From Gemmatimonadota bacterium (lineage in GTDB: Bacteria > Latescibacterota > UBA2968 > GCA-2709665), in assembly GCA_028874335.1 (NCBI GenBank), contig JAPPJY010000027.1, positions 1 through 53,136 of the forward strand: a stretch of DNA of 53,136 bases, given 5' to 3'. Each line of letters opens with the position of its first letter. The first letter of the stretch is position 1. Below, in pieces: positions 18,226 to 26,557 of the stretch. The notes under the pieces were generated by a model. That model searched no databases. It worked only from the letters and a program-made list of their open reading frames with translations, and was not told where the DNA came from. A program made the position numbers and the translations under genes.

Positions 18226-18819
18226 ATGGCGGTTGACGTGATTGAACGGTTTGTTTCCAAGTACGAAACGCTGTCAGGACGCGCACATCTGGCAGACAGC
18301 GCGGAATCCGCCGCGGAGGCGGTGCTTTCCGTGCTCCACGATGCCGGAGGCACGCGCCTGGCCGCGGCCGAACTCCCGGATGAGCTGACAAGGACGCTGG
18401 AGCAGCGGTGTGTCCAGGCGGGTGTCGAGCTGTTGAAGCCGCCCTACGACGGCCGCTCGCTCCCCGGCGCCATCGACGCCGCCCACGTCGGGGTGTCGTG
18501 GGCCGAGTTCGCGGTGGCGGAGGCCGGTGCGCTTGTTGAATTCGCAACAAACGACGCGACGCGCCTGGTTTCCACGTTGCCGAGGATCCATCTGGGGATT
18601 GTTCGCGCAGAGGAGATCGAGGCGTCATTGCTGGACGCCGGACCGCGGATACGGGCGTTTATGGCGGCGCAGCCGGAAAACGCCACCGTAACGTTCATTT
18701 CCGGCCCGAGCCGCACGGCGGACATCGAGATGCGGCTCACGTTGGGAGTACATGGCCCCGAGATGGCCCACGCGGTCATCCTGAACGATCAAACACCAGG
18801 CAGGAAAGGACAGGGATGA
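18226..18819 (+). CDS. lutC: LutC/YkgG-family LUD-domain protein
   Basis: Small subunit of the iron-sulfur L-lactate oxidation complex (LutABC). The 197 residues show the LUD-domain features VGVSWAEFAVAEAGALVEF, PRIHLGIVRAEEIE and ISGPSRTADIEMRLTLGVHGP. The ATG at 18226 follows a G-rich GGGGACGGGG; an in-frame ATG at 18121 would add 35 unlike residues. The stop overlaps the next start as ATGA, indicating coupling to the fused LutB-LutA. The substrate may be lactate or another 2-hydroxy acid. Confidence 0.88.
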   Translation: MAVDVIERFVSKYETLSGRAHLADSAESAAEAVLSVLHDAGGTRLAAAELPDELTRTLEQRCVQAGVELLKPPYDGRSLPGAIDAAHVGVSWAEFAVAEAGALVEFATNDATRLVSTLPRIHLGIVRAEEIEASLLDAGPRIRAFMAAQPENATVTFISGPSRTADIEMRLTLGVHGPEMAHAVILNDQTPGRKGQG

Positions 18820-20960
18820 TGTTGAAGGGCCGGTATAAGGGATTGGAAGAAAAGATCGATCATGCGCTGAAAGAGCGATCCGGCAGGACGGCGCTTTACC
18901 GGGCCATGAAACGCGGGCGGGACAGCCGGCACAAGGCGGTTGGCGCCCTGCCCGGCGGCGAGGGGTTTCGTAATGCGGTTCGTTCCGTAAAGGTCCGGTG
19001 TCTCAATCAGCAGGACGAACTGGTGGACCGGTTTGCACGGAAGGTGCGGGAGCGTGGCGCCAGGGTATTCATGGCGAACGACGGTCCCGAAGCGATTTCG
19101 TACATCCTGGACATTGTGAAGAAACGCGGCGCCAGGACCGTGGCCAAGTCCAAGTCTCTCACGAGCGAGGAAATCGAAGTGAATCACCCGCTGGAAGAAG
19201 CCGGCGTGGATGTGATCGAGACGGACCTGGGCGAGTTGATCATCCAGAAGGTGAATGAAAAGCCTTTTCACCTCGTCTTCCCCGCGGTACACAAGACGGC
19301 GGTGGAGGTGGCGGAGATCTTCCGGGAGGTAACGCAGCAGGACGTACCGCATGACGTCGACGCCATCATGAGGATCGTGCGCAAATATCTGCGTCCGATT
19401 TTTCTGAATGCCGATATCGGGATGACAGGGGCCAACGTGGGGGTCGCCGAGACCGGCGCCATCGTGATCGAGACAAATGAGGGCAACGCGCGGCTCGTTT
19501 CAAGCATTCCGGACGTGCATATCTGCATCATGGGGCGGGAGAAAATCGTGGACACCGTGGAGGATGCGTTGCAGATGATGCTGGCGCATCCCATCAGCGC
19601 CGTGGGGCAGCATCTGACGACGTACGTGACCATGATGGCGGGCAGATCTCCGCTGGGAGCGGGGGACGGACGGGGACCGAGGGAGTCGCACATCATCATC
19701 CTGGACAACGGGCGCAGCAGGATGCGGGAAGATCCCCTGTTCAAGGATGCGTTGAACTGTATCCGCTGCGGCGCCTGTATGAATATCTGCCCCACCTACG
19801 GCGTGGTGGGCGGGCACACGTTTGGCTACATCTATCCGGGGCCGATCGGGATCCCCTGGACGTCGGAAGTGCACGGACTGGACAAGGCCGCCGAGTTCGC
19901 GCCGCTCTGTGTTTCCTGCGGGCTTTGCAAGGAGATCTGTCCGGCCGGAATCGATATTCCCATGATGATCGCCGGGGTGAAGGACCGGGACGGAGCGCAG
20001 AACGGGCATCCCCGTGTGAACCGGATTCTGATGGCGGCGGAGGGGATGGCGAAGTTCGGTTGCGCCACGGCGCCCTTCTCCAACTGGATGATGCGGAACG
20101 GGTTGTTCCGATGGGCGATGGAGGCGTTCACGGGCATCGACCGGAGGCGGGCGCTGCCCCCGTTCCGGCGCCAGACGCTGCCGAAATGGTTCAGGAGACG
20201 GGGCGCGGTCAATTGGTCGAAGGAACCGGTGCGCCAGGCGGTGTTCTTCGCGGATATATATGCGGCTTACAATGCGCCCGAACTGGGCCGGGCCGCGGTC
20301 TCGGCGCTGGAAGCGCTCGGATGCGAGGTCATCCTGCCCAGGCAGCGCGGCAGCGGCTATCCCTATATCGGATACGGCGACCTGAAACGGGCGGAGAAGC
20401 TGGCTGACGAGAACGTACGCCTGATGATGCCCCACGTCGAGGCCGGGTATGACGTTGTGGCCACCGAGCCGACTGCCGCATATTGTCTGAAGGTGTCGTA
20501 TCCCAAGCTGCTCCACGGCCGCGCGGATGCCCAGGCTGTGGCCGACCGGACGTACGAACTGTTCGCGTACCTCGAAATGCTCGAAAACCTCGCCGGCGGC
20601 GGTGAAGAGACGACCCTGTACGAGGGCCGCCGGTTCGGATTCCACGTCTCGTGTCACCAGCGCCCCCTCGATGCCGGCCGGCAGGCGATGGATTATCTGA
20701 GGCGTCGCGGCGCGGAAGTCGAGCTGGTTGAGACGGGCACCTGCTGCGGGATGGCGGGGACGTTCGGCATGAAGAAGGGAATGCTGGGATACGAACTCTC
20801 GCAGGCCGTGGGAGAACCGCTGTTCCAGGCATTTCAGGAAGCGAATGTGGACACCATCGTCACCGAAAGCAGCGTGTGCGCCATCCACCTGCGCGAAGGC
20901 ACCGGCATCAAAGTCATCCATCCGTTGGAGTTGCTGATGGAACAGGGTGGTACGGGTTAA
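18816..20960 (+). CDS. Fused LutB-LutA-like iron-sulfur oxidoreductase
   Basis: The 714-residue protein joins two normally separate Lut subunits. Residues about 1-300 are the LutB LUD domain (GMTGANVGVAETGAIVIE). Two ferredoxin-type motifs follow, CIRCGACMNICP from 315 and CVSCGLCKEICP from 365, each followed by a further CP-type cysteine context. Residues about 475-714 resemble LutA/GlpC cysteine-rich CCG domains. The second CCG domain is intact (SCHQRP and GTCCGMAG near 643). The first has lost its cysteines: RQRGSGYP stands where QVCCG-like residues are expected. It is translationally coupled to lutC. Electrons probably go to quinone. Confidence 0.88.
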   Translation: MMLKGRYKGLEEKIDHALKERSGRTALYRAMKRGRDSRHKAVGALPGGEGFRNAVRSVKVRCLNQQDELVDRFARKVRERGARVFMANDGPEAISYILDIVKKRGARTVAKSKSLTSEEIEVNHPLEEAGVDVIETDLGELIIQKVNEKPFHLVFPAVHKTAVEVAEIFREVTQQDVPHDVDAIMRIVRKYLRPIFLNADIGMTGANVGVAETGAIVIETNEGNARLVSSIPDVHICIMGREKIVDTVEDALQMMLAHPISAVGQHLTTYVTMMAGRSPLGAGDGRGPRESHIIILDNGRSRMREDPLFKDALNCIRCGACMNICPTYGVVGGHTFGYIYPGPIGIPWTSEVHGLDKAAEFAPLCVSCGLCKEICPAGIDIPMMIAGVKDRDGAQNGHPRVNRILMAAEGMAKFGCATAPFSNWMMRNGLFRWAMEAFTGIDRRRALPPFRRQTLPKWFRRRGAVNWSKEPVRQAVFFADIYAAYNAPELGRAAVSALEALGCEVILPRQRGSGYPYIGYGDLKRAEKLADENVRLMMPHVEAGYDVVATEPTAAYCLKVSYPKLLHGRADAQAVADRTYELFAYLEMLENLAGGGEETTLYEGRRFGFHVSCHQRPLDAGRQAMDYLRRRGAEVELVETGTCCGMAGTFGMKKGMLGYELSQAVGEPLFQAFQEANVDTIVTESSVCAIHLREGTGIKVIHPLELLMEQGGTG

Positions 20961-21116
20961 TTCTTGAATGGGCAATTTCGCAGGTTGCACGAGGGGGTCC
21001 ATCGTTCCGAGCAGACGCCTCAGGCTGTCGTGACCCTCGCATACCGTTGCACCGGACGCCGGTAGATGTTGAGAACGACTCATCCATGCGGATAAGCGGG
21101 CGCTCACCGTACAGAC

Positions 21117-23861
21117 ATGGCCCGCGCGAAAAATATGACTGAAGACGTATCGAAACCGCGTACTGAAGTCGATGAGCGGGATGCTGTGCCTGCCGGCAGC
21201 GTCAGATCCGCCGTAAGGTTTCTGTGCGACTATTCCAATACGCTGTCTTTGCGAGGAAATGTCGAGGAGGCCAGGAAACGCGCGCAGGATGCGTGGTCGC
21301 TGATTTCAGACGACATTCCCGGTGAGAAGGCGCTGGTTCTGTGCCAGTTCGGTATCCTGAATGCCCGTTCCCGTTTGTACGAAGACGCCGAACGGGCATT
21401 TCTGGATGCGATTGCAATCTACAGCAAGCTCGGACTGGCGAAGAAGGAAATCGAAGCGAGGGGATGGCTCGCCGACCTGTATGTACGGATGGAGCGTCGG
21501 GCGGACGCCAGGGTGCAGTTTGGGCGCATATCAGAACATTACGGACAGTCCGATGACGCAATGAGCATGTCGAAAGCCAGCTATTTCAGAGCATGTATCG
21601 CACACCTGGACGAACGCCTTGGGGATGCGCATACAGGGTTCCAATCTGCTCTGCAACAGTGGGATAAGGAGGGAGGTGGGCATGGGCCCATCGTCGATAT
21701 GACTCTGGTGGGAACGACTGCCTTTCAAACCGGGAATTTCAAACGCGCAGAAGACATCTTTCGCGCACAGATGGATTCAGACGGGGACTGGAGGCGAACC
21801 GCGACAGAAGGCGTGAGCCAGTTTTACCTCGGCTCGATTGCGCTGGGGAGAAACGATGCTAAAACCGCGGTTGTGTACGGAAAAAAGGCAGTGGAGATTC
21901 TGTCTCACGTAAAGGACGCCTATCAACTTTACTGGGCATGCGGACTGCTGGCTGAGGCTCACGCAGCTTTGGGCGATGGGAACGAGGCGTTAAAGTGGGC
22001 GGAGAGGGCCCGGCCCGGTACCCGTGTGGAAGGCGAAACCCCTTCCGTGGCGTGGCGCGGGATCGGCGTTGCGTTAGCGGCCGCGAAGTGTTTCAAGGAA
22101 GCCGAGGACGCCTTCGAGCGGGCGACCGGGTGCAGTGAGGCAAACCGCCGGTTTGAATGGTGCCGGTCGCTGCTGGCGTCGGGTCGATTCTGCCTGGAGC
22201 ACGGGAACAGGGAGATGGCGCGCCGGCGGCTTGAGGCGGCGCAACGCAAGGCGACGGAACTGCAGACACCCTACTATGCGCGTCGGGCGTCGAAACTGCT
22301 TGCCAGGTTGGCCCGGCTGGCGGGTCGACCTGGAACCTCGGGTTCGCCGGCGCATCGTCCTGCCCTGGACAGAATCGCGGCGGTCTCCGACCTTGCGGCG
22401 GTTCTGGGGCGGGGCCTTGATCTGACGTTACTGATGAACAGGACCGTGGACATCTGTCTGGAGGTCCTGGGCGTGGAATCGGCTGCGGTCGTGTTGAAGG
22501 ATGCCGCATCTGGAGCATTGCGTGCCGAAGCCGCACGGTCTCGAGAGGGCAAAAACGACGCGACAGATGCCAGTTTCCGGGACGTGACCCGCCAGGTGAT
22601 CGAGAACAACAAGCCGTTTTTTGGTGCAGAAGCCGAGGCGGAAATGCTCATCGAGAAACGGCAGCGCGTATTCGACTTCGACAGCCGCCCGGAGGCATGC
22701 ATACCACTATACCGGTCAGAATCAGGATCGCCGGGGGCCTTGTATCTGGACCTTCGCGGCACCGGCAGGGGAGTATCCGAAGCAGACCGCAGGTTCCTGG
22801 ACGCGCTGGCCGGCATACTGTCGGTGGGCGTGGTTCAAGCCCGAATGAGAAGCAGACTGAAGGAACGTACACTGTACAGGGAGCGCGATCCGACCGGAAG
22901 GAAGGAACTCGGCGGGCTCATTGGCGCCAGTCAGGCGATGCAGACCGTCTATCGTCTGATCGAGCTGGCCGCCCGTACGGATGTGCCGGTCCTCATACTG
23001 GGCGAAACGGGAACGGGAAAGGAATTGGCTGCCCGCGCGATTCACGAAAACAGCGGGCTCCGGAATCGCCTGTTTTTGACTCAGAATTGCGGAACGCTGT
23101 CTGGAGAATTGATTCACAGCGAATTGTTCGGTCACAAGAGAGGATCGTTTACGGGCGCCGTGTCGGATCGTGCGGGGCTGTTTGAGACAGCGCATGGCGG
23201 CACAGTCTTTCTCGATGAGATCGCGGACGCGGCGCCACAGGCCCAGGCCAGCCTGCTCCGGGTGCTGCAGAACGGCGAACTCCGGCGCCTGGGAGAGAGC
23301 ACAACGCGCAGTGTAGACGTCCGGGTCATTGCGGCAACGAATTCGGACCTCGAAAAGGCGGTGTCACGAGGGACGTTCAGGAAAGATCTCTTCTATCGGC
23401 TCCAGGTGTTGACCATCGACATGCCGGCGCTGAGGGACAGGAAGGACGATATTCCGCTGCTGGCAGGGCATCTCCTGCGCAACGCCGCACGTGATGCCGG
23501 GAGGTCCATGACGGGTTTCACGGCGGGCGCGCTGAAGGCGTTGGTGAAATACGACTGGCCGGGCAATGTACGCCAGCTGGACAACGAGATACGCCGCGCT
23601 GTAGCGCTCGCCGAGAATGGGGGTATTCTCGATGTGGGGTTGCTCTCTGAGCGCATACGCGATGAGGCGGGCGGGGCAAATGAACCGTCAGGTACCCTGC
23701 GAGCGATTCTGCAATCGGTCGAAAAACGGTATCTTTCTCAGGTGCTCGACAAGAACAACGGGCACATCACGCGATCCGCATTGGAACTGGGCCTTTCGCG
23801 ATCCGGTTTGTACAAGAAAATGGATAGGCACGGCCTCAGCGCCCGGGTTGACGCCGGTTAA
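21117..23861 (+). CDS. Sigma54-dependent activator with TPR array and GAF domain
   Basis: The 914 residues comprise a helical TPR-like array (about 30-395; repeats such as LYEDAERAFLDAIAIYSKLG and NFKRAEDIFRAQ), a GAF domain (about 400-580), an AAA+ domain with Walker A GETGTGKE at about 629-636 and GSFTGA at about 676-681, and a Fis-type helix-turn-helix at the end (HITRSALELGLSRSGLYKKM). The GAF and TPR parts presumably sense a ligand or partner protein in place of phosphorylation. No kinase is adjacent. The stop codon TAA is formed by the first bases of repeat copy 2. A second start at 21135 is possible. Confidence 0.9.
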   Translation: MARAKNMTEDVSKPRTEVDERDAVPAGSVRSAVRFLCDYSNTLSLRGNVEEARKRAQDAWSLISDDIPGEKALVLCQFGILNARSRLYEDAERAFLDAIAIYSKLGLAKKEIEARGWLADLYVRMERRADARVQFGRISEHYGQSDDAMSMSKASYFRACIAHLDERLGDAHTGFQSALQQWDKEGGGHGPIVDMTLVGTTAFQTGNFKRAEDIFRAQMDSDGDWRRTATEGVSQFYLGSIALGRNDAKTAVVYGKKAVEILSHVKDAYQLYWACGLLAEAHAALGDGNEALKWAERARPGTRVEGETPSVAWRGIGVALAAAKCFKEAEDAFERATGCSEANRRFEWCRSLLASGRFCLEHGNREMARRRLEAAQRKATELQTPYYARRASKLLARLARLAGRPGTSGSPAHRPALDRIAAVSDLAAVLGRGLDLTLLMNRTVDICLEVLGVESAAVVLKDAASGALRAEAARSREGKNDATDASFRDVTRQVIENNKPFFGAEAEAEMLIEKRQRVFDFDSRPEACIPLYRSESGSPGALYLDLRGTGRGVSEADRRFLDALAGILSVGVVQARMRSRLKERTLYRERDPTGRKELGGLIGASQAMQTVYRLIELAARTDVPVLILGETGTGKELAARAIHENSGLRNRLFLTQNCGTLSGELIHSELFGHKRGSFTGAVSDRAGLFETAHGGTVFLDEIADAAPQAQASLLRVLQNGELRRLGESTTRSVDVRVIAATNSDLEKAVSRGTFRKDLFYRLQVLTIDMPALRDRKDDIPLLAGHLLRNAARDAGRSMTGFTAGALKALVKYDWPGNVRQLDNEIRRAVALAENGGILDVGLLSERIRDEAGGANEPSGTLRAILQSVEKRYLSQVLDKNNGHITRSALELGLSRSGLYKKMDRHGLSARVDAG

Positions 23862-24056
23862 CCTTGATTTGCAAGTCTTTGGGGACGTTAATTCGAATAT
23901 GTGTTTGTAAATAAAGGCGATTAGACGGCTGATCACCAGGATAAACCAGGTCACTGGCCGTGAAGGGAAAAGACGTCCTTCTATACGTCGATAACGCCCT
24001 GTTTCGGAGGGTTTTATCGCGTCGCCGCGTTGCTGTTTTTTTCGGATTGAGGTTAA
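23856..24056 (+). mobile_element. 201-bp dispersed repeat, copy 2 (MITE-like)
   Basis: Second 201-bp copy, edges GGTTAA at both ends. Terminal inverted repeats are ACCTTGATTTG and ACCTCAATCCG (reverse complement) inside flanking TA. Its TAA at 23859-23861 is the stop codon of the upstream regulator. The third base of the edge is T at both ends here and C at both ends in copies 1 and 3, as expected of a target duplication. Confidence 0.75.
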
Positions 24057-24080
24057 CAGGCGGTCAAGTATTGATTTGTC

Positions 24081-24096
24081 GTCTACTCGCGTAGAC
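24081..24096. promoter_or_regulatory. Palindrome GTCTAC-N4-GTAGAC, site 1
   Basis: Perfect 6-bp arms around TCGC. Together with site 2 (centres 88 bp apart) this resembles the paired upstream activator sites bound by sigma54 activators. It lies about 315 bp before the next gene, itself a sigma54 activator. Confidence 0.5.
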
Positions 24097-24166
24097 AGTC
24101 GAATTACCGTGTATTTTCAACAGGTTATGTGCGCGAATGGGGTTGTGGCGCTTTACGGTGAACAAT

Positions 24167-24186
24167 GTGTCTACACAGGTAGACAC
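24167..24186. promoter_or_regulatory. Palindrome GTGTCTAC-N4-GTAGACAC, site 2
   Basis: Perfect 8-bp arms around ACAG, with the same GTCTAC/GTAGAC core and the same four-base spacer as site 1. The shared core and spacing make chance unlikely. The centre is about 175 bp upstream of the possible sigma54 -12 element at 24351. Confidence 0.55.
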
Positions 24187-24245
24187 CGGATGGAACGTGA
24201 ACAGTCTGGCTGCATCTGAAGACTGAATTCTCAAATCGTTGTTTT

Positions 24246-24279
24246 AAAAGCGCCTGCGATGAATCAGGGGCGCTTTTTT
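24246..24279 (+). terminator. Terminator between the palindromes and the activator gene
   Basis: AAAAGCGCC (24246-24254) pairs with GGCGCTTTT (24269-24277), followed by TT. The only sequence it could close on this strand is 24057-24245, which contains the palindromes and no gene, or read-through from the TPR-GAF regulator. Confidence 0.65.
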
Positions 24280-24336
24280 GTTTTCCGGTACGATGTTTGC
24301 ACACAAGACGCGGTTGTATCTCGTACACTTAATTTG

Positions 24337-24353
24337 TTGGCTTACCCAACGCT
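24337..24353 (+). promoter_or_regulatory. Possible sigma54 promoter before the activator gene
   Basis: TTGGC at 24337-24341 and CGCTA at 24350-24354 place GG and GC ten bases apart, the sigma54 spacing. The TT before the GC is replaced by AC, so the match is partial. It lies about 50 bases before the start at 24404. Confidence 0.25.
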
Positions 24354-24403
24354 AAACAGGTCGTTCCCTTACCCGACAGGAAGGGCGGACCAGGCTTCGA
24401 GAG

Positions 24404-25450
24404 ATGCCCGGGAGTTCCTGCTGCAGTACCGACACGATGGTGGGCGTTCATCCCGCTTTCGTTGCGGTCCGGACATTTGCGCGCCGGGCCGGCGAGAGCG
24501 AACTGCCCGTGCTGGTTACCGGCGAGTCCGGGACGGGGAAGGAGCTGATTGCCCGTGAGATCCACGACTGCAGTCCCCGTGTGGACGCTCCATTTGTGGT
24601 TGTGGACTGTGGCATGCTGGGGAAGGAAATGGGACGGAGCGAACTGTTCGGTCATGTCCGGGGGGCGTTCACCGGCGCCACGGAGTCTCGTCCCGGTCTG
24701 GTTGGGGTCGCACACGGCGGCACACTCTTTTTCGACGAAGTGGGTGAGCTCGATGAACCCCTTCAGCGGCAGTTGCTTCGGCTGATCCAGGAAGGCGAAT
24801 ACCGGGTGGTCGGCGATCACAGATGGAAAAGGGCGGGCGTCCGGGTCGTCGCGGCGACGAACAGGGACCTGAAGCAGGGGGTTGAAGCGGGGCGGTTTCG
24901 AAACGACCTGTATTTTCGCCTTCGGGTAATCCAACTCCATTTGCCACCTCTGCGGGAACGCAGAAGCGACATTCCGCTTCTGGTTGCCCATTTTCTGGAG
25001 CGGTTCGCCCGCGTTGGAAGAGGAGCCTGCAGAATGTCCCCGGAGACATACGCCCTGCTGGAAGGATATGACTGGCCCGGAAACATCAGAGAACTCGCGC
25101 ATGCGATCGCGGGTGCGCAGGCGCTTGCCGAGGGTGATGTTATCGGGCCTGATGACCTTCCCGCCGAGGTCCTGGACGCGGAGAACGGACCGGACCGGGG
25201 CATCTACAATCTGCCCTACAAGGACGCGCGCAGGATCTGCATGGACGGGTTTACAAAAGAGTACCTGCACAGGGCACTCGTCAGCACGGATGGAAACGTG
25301 TCTCGGGCTGCCCTAAAGAGCGGTATCGGGCGCCAGTATTTTCAGCTCCGCATGTCGGAACACGGAATGACCGGCGCACAATACAAGAAACGACTGTACG
25401 ATGCGCAAGCGGACGCGAGTGAAGAGGAATCAGGAAAACAGCCTGACTGA
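24404..25450 (+). CDS. Stand-alone sigma54 activator (AAA+ plus Fis-type HTH, no sensor domain)
   Basis: The 348-residue AAA+ enhancer-binding protein begins almost directly with the ATPase: Walker A GESGTGKE at about 40-47, an intact GAFTGA at 87-92, and FFDEVGEL as Walker B. A C-terminal helix-turn-helix (GNVSRAALKSGIGRQYFQL) follows. It has no receiver, PAS or GAF domain, like PspF, so activity must be set by a partner protein or by expression level. Two matching palindromes upstream suggest autoregulation. Two small genes follow within 80 bp. A GTG at 24437 is an alternative start. Confidence 0.88.
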   Translation: MPGSSCCSTDTMVGVHPAFVAVRTFARRAGESELPVLVTGESGTGKELIAREIHDCSPRVDAPFVVVDCGMLGKEMGRSELFGHVRGAFTGATESRPGLVGVAHGGTLFFDEVGELDEPLQRQLLRLIQEGEYRVVGDHRWKRAGVRVVAATNRDLKQGVEAGRFRNDLYFRLRVIQLHLPPLRERRSDIPLLVAHFLERFARVGRGACRMSPETYALLEGYDWPGNIRELAHAIAGAQALAEGDVIGPDDLPAEVLDAENGPDRGIYNLPYKDARRICMDGFTKEYLHRALVSTDGNVSRAALKSGIGRQYFQLRMSEHGMTGAQYKKRLYDAQADASEEESGKQPD

Positions 25451-25526
25451 CGCACTTGCCCTTGAGACAGTTACTCGATATATTACACTTACCGCATCAG
25501 GACGGTGGAAAAAGCAAGGGAAGGAT

Positions 25527-25727
25527 ATGGACTCTGGCGCAATGTTGTCTTTCGGCGGCGTTATTGTTGCCTCATTTCTTGCAAGTGTCGGCCTATTTTG
25601 GAGAATCTTTGCAAGAACGGAAGACAAGCTGGATTGTCTGGACCGTCGATTATCCAGAATTGAGGGAAAAAAGGAATCTGAAGCTACCGTTACTGAGCTT
25701 ATAGTGAAAAAATACCTGGAGCAATAA
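25527..25727 (+). CDS. Small single-TM protein, unknown
   Basis: The 66-residue protein has one predicted membrane helix at about 8-28 (SFGGVIVASFLASVGLFWRIF) and a charged C-terminal tail with a possible short coiled coil (KLDCLDRRLSRIEGKK). The ATG at 25527 is preferred because AAGGGAAGGA precedes it; the open frame begins further upstream inside the activator gene. The next gene starts after two bases, so they form one unit. A holin-like or signalling role is possible, but no family is recognised. Base composition is more AT-rich than the flanks. Confidence 0.6.
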   Translation: MDSGAMLSFGGVIVASFLASVGLFWRIFARTEDKLDCLDRRLSRIEGKKESEATVTELIVKKYLEQ

Positions 25728-25729
25728 CG

Positions 25730-25981
25730 ATGGCCACTGAGACGAAAAGTTTCGACTATTCGTTACAGGATATGAATGACGTAACGATCGTTCTATTGAC
25801 AGAAATAATCCGATCCATGGACGAGGACGCGTTCGATAAATTCCTGAAAAATACAGAAAACACCAAGAAATGGGCAACAAGAGAAATGTCAGATGGATCG
25901 GAAAGGGGTGCGAAATTCATTAGTCTTATGGACATGGTCATCGATAAAGCAAAAAGAGGCCGATCTGGCACACTGATCTGA
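25730..25981 (+). CDS. Small acidic protein, unknown
   Basis: The 83-residue cytosolic-looking helical protein is rich in Asp and Glu in its first two-thirds (MDEDAFDKFLKNTENTKKW) and basic at the end. It starts two bases after the single-TM gene and is followed by a strong terminator, so it closes the short run headed by the sigma54 activator. No family recognised. Confidence 0.6.
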   Translation: MATETKSFDYSLQDMNDVTIVLLTEIIRSMDEDAFDKFLKNTENTKKWATREMSDGSERGAKFISLMDMVIDKAKRGRSGTLI

Positions 25982-26002
25982 AATACAGGACGAAAAATTA
26001 AA

Positions 26003-26047
26003 CTGCCCACGGGTCTTTGGGACACCCCGAAGCCGTGGGCGGTTTTG
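26003..26047 (+). terminator. Terminator after the small acidic protein gene
   Basis: CTGCCCACGG (26003-26012) pairs with CCGTGGGC(GG) (26033-26042), with an inner pairing between TTTGGG and CCCCGAA, then TTTTG. Confidence 0.75.
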
Positions 26048-26557
26048 TGTAAGTATGCCAGGAGAGGGCGAAGCCAGCGATGTCTTAAACCTGCCTTTAC
26101 ATCCGCACTTCTACCGATGTCGCACCGTCTGGAATTTGCCCTTTGTGGCTCGCGGCTTCCACCACAGCTTCGTGGGTCCAGATTCCAAGAAGAGACAACC
26201 GACGCCTTCAGGGTGGAGCGGACATTCCTGTCTGCTCGCGTATGTGAAACCGAAACGCCGGAATCCTGTGGCCGGACCCACCACGACTTGCTGCCGTCTT
26301 ACGGAATGGAAGAGAGAATGCGTTTTCGATTGGATTACCGTTCGGTTCTCCAACGCCAAGTGATACCTTTGCGACCGGCCTTGCGATTCTTCGAGGTCCA
26401 GGAAATACGGTTGTTTTATGCTTGATTCGGAACCGGACAAGGCGTATCGTTCGACCCTATCATGTGAAACACGTTGGGCGGGTCGATTGTTATGCAAGCG
26501 CCCGGCTCGGCGCTGATACCGGGTTAGGCATTAAATGTTCTGACGGAAGGAGTTAAG
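26048..26557. other. 510-bp stretch without a convincing gene; contains a GC-rich palindrome
   Basis: Open frames exist on both strands, but none has a ribosome binding site or family features. At 26218-26235, GCGGACATTCCTGTCTGC forms a 7-bp stem (one G-T pair) around TTCC. I recall closely similar palindromes as a frequent dispersed element in environmental bacteria, but only one copy is visible here. The end (26540-26557) carries GGAAGG, the binding site for the next gene. Confidence 0.4.

Noticed and set aside
23856..24056. attC (integron) site, suggested by GGTTAAC at both ends.
   Set aside because: The ends are direct, not inverted, copies of that heptamer, the length is larger than usual, and neighbouring genes are not cassette-like.
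26045..26497. Open frames on both strands in the gene-free stretch before the Ldh2-family gene.
   Set aside because: No ribosome binding site, no recognisable domain, and the frames overlap a palindrome.
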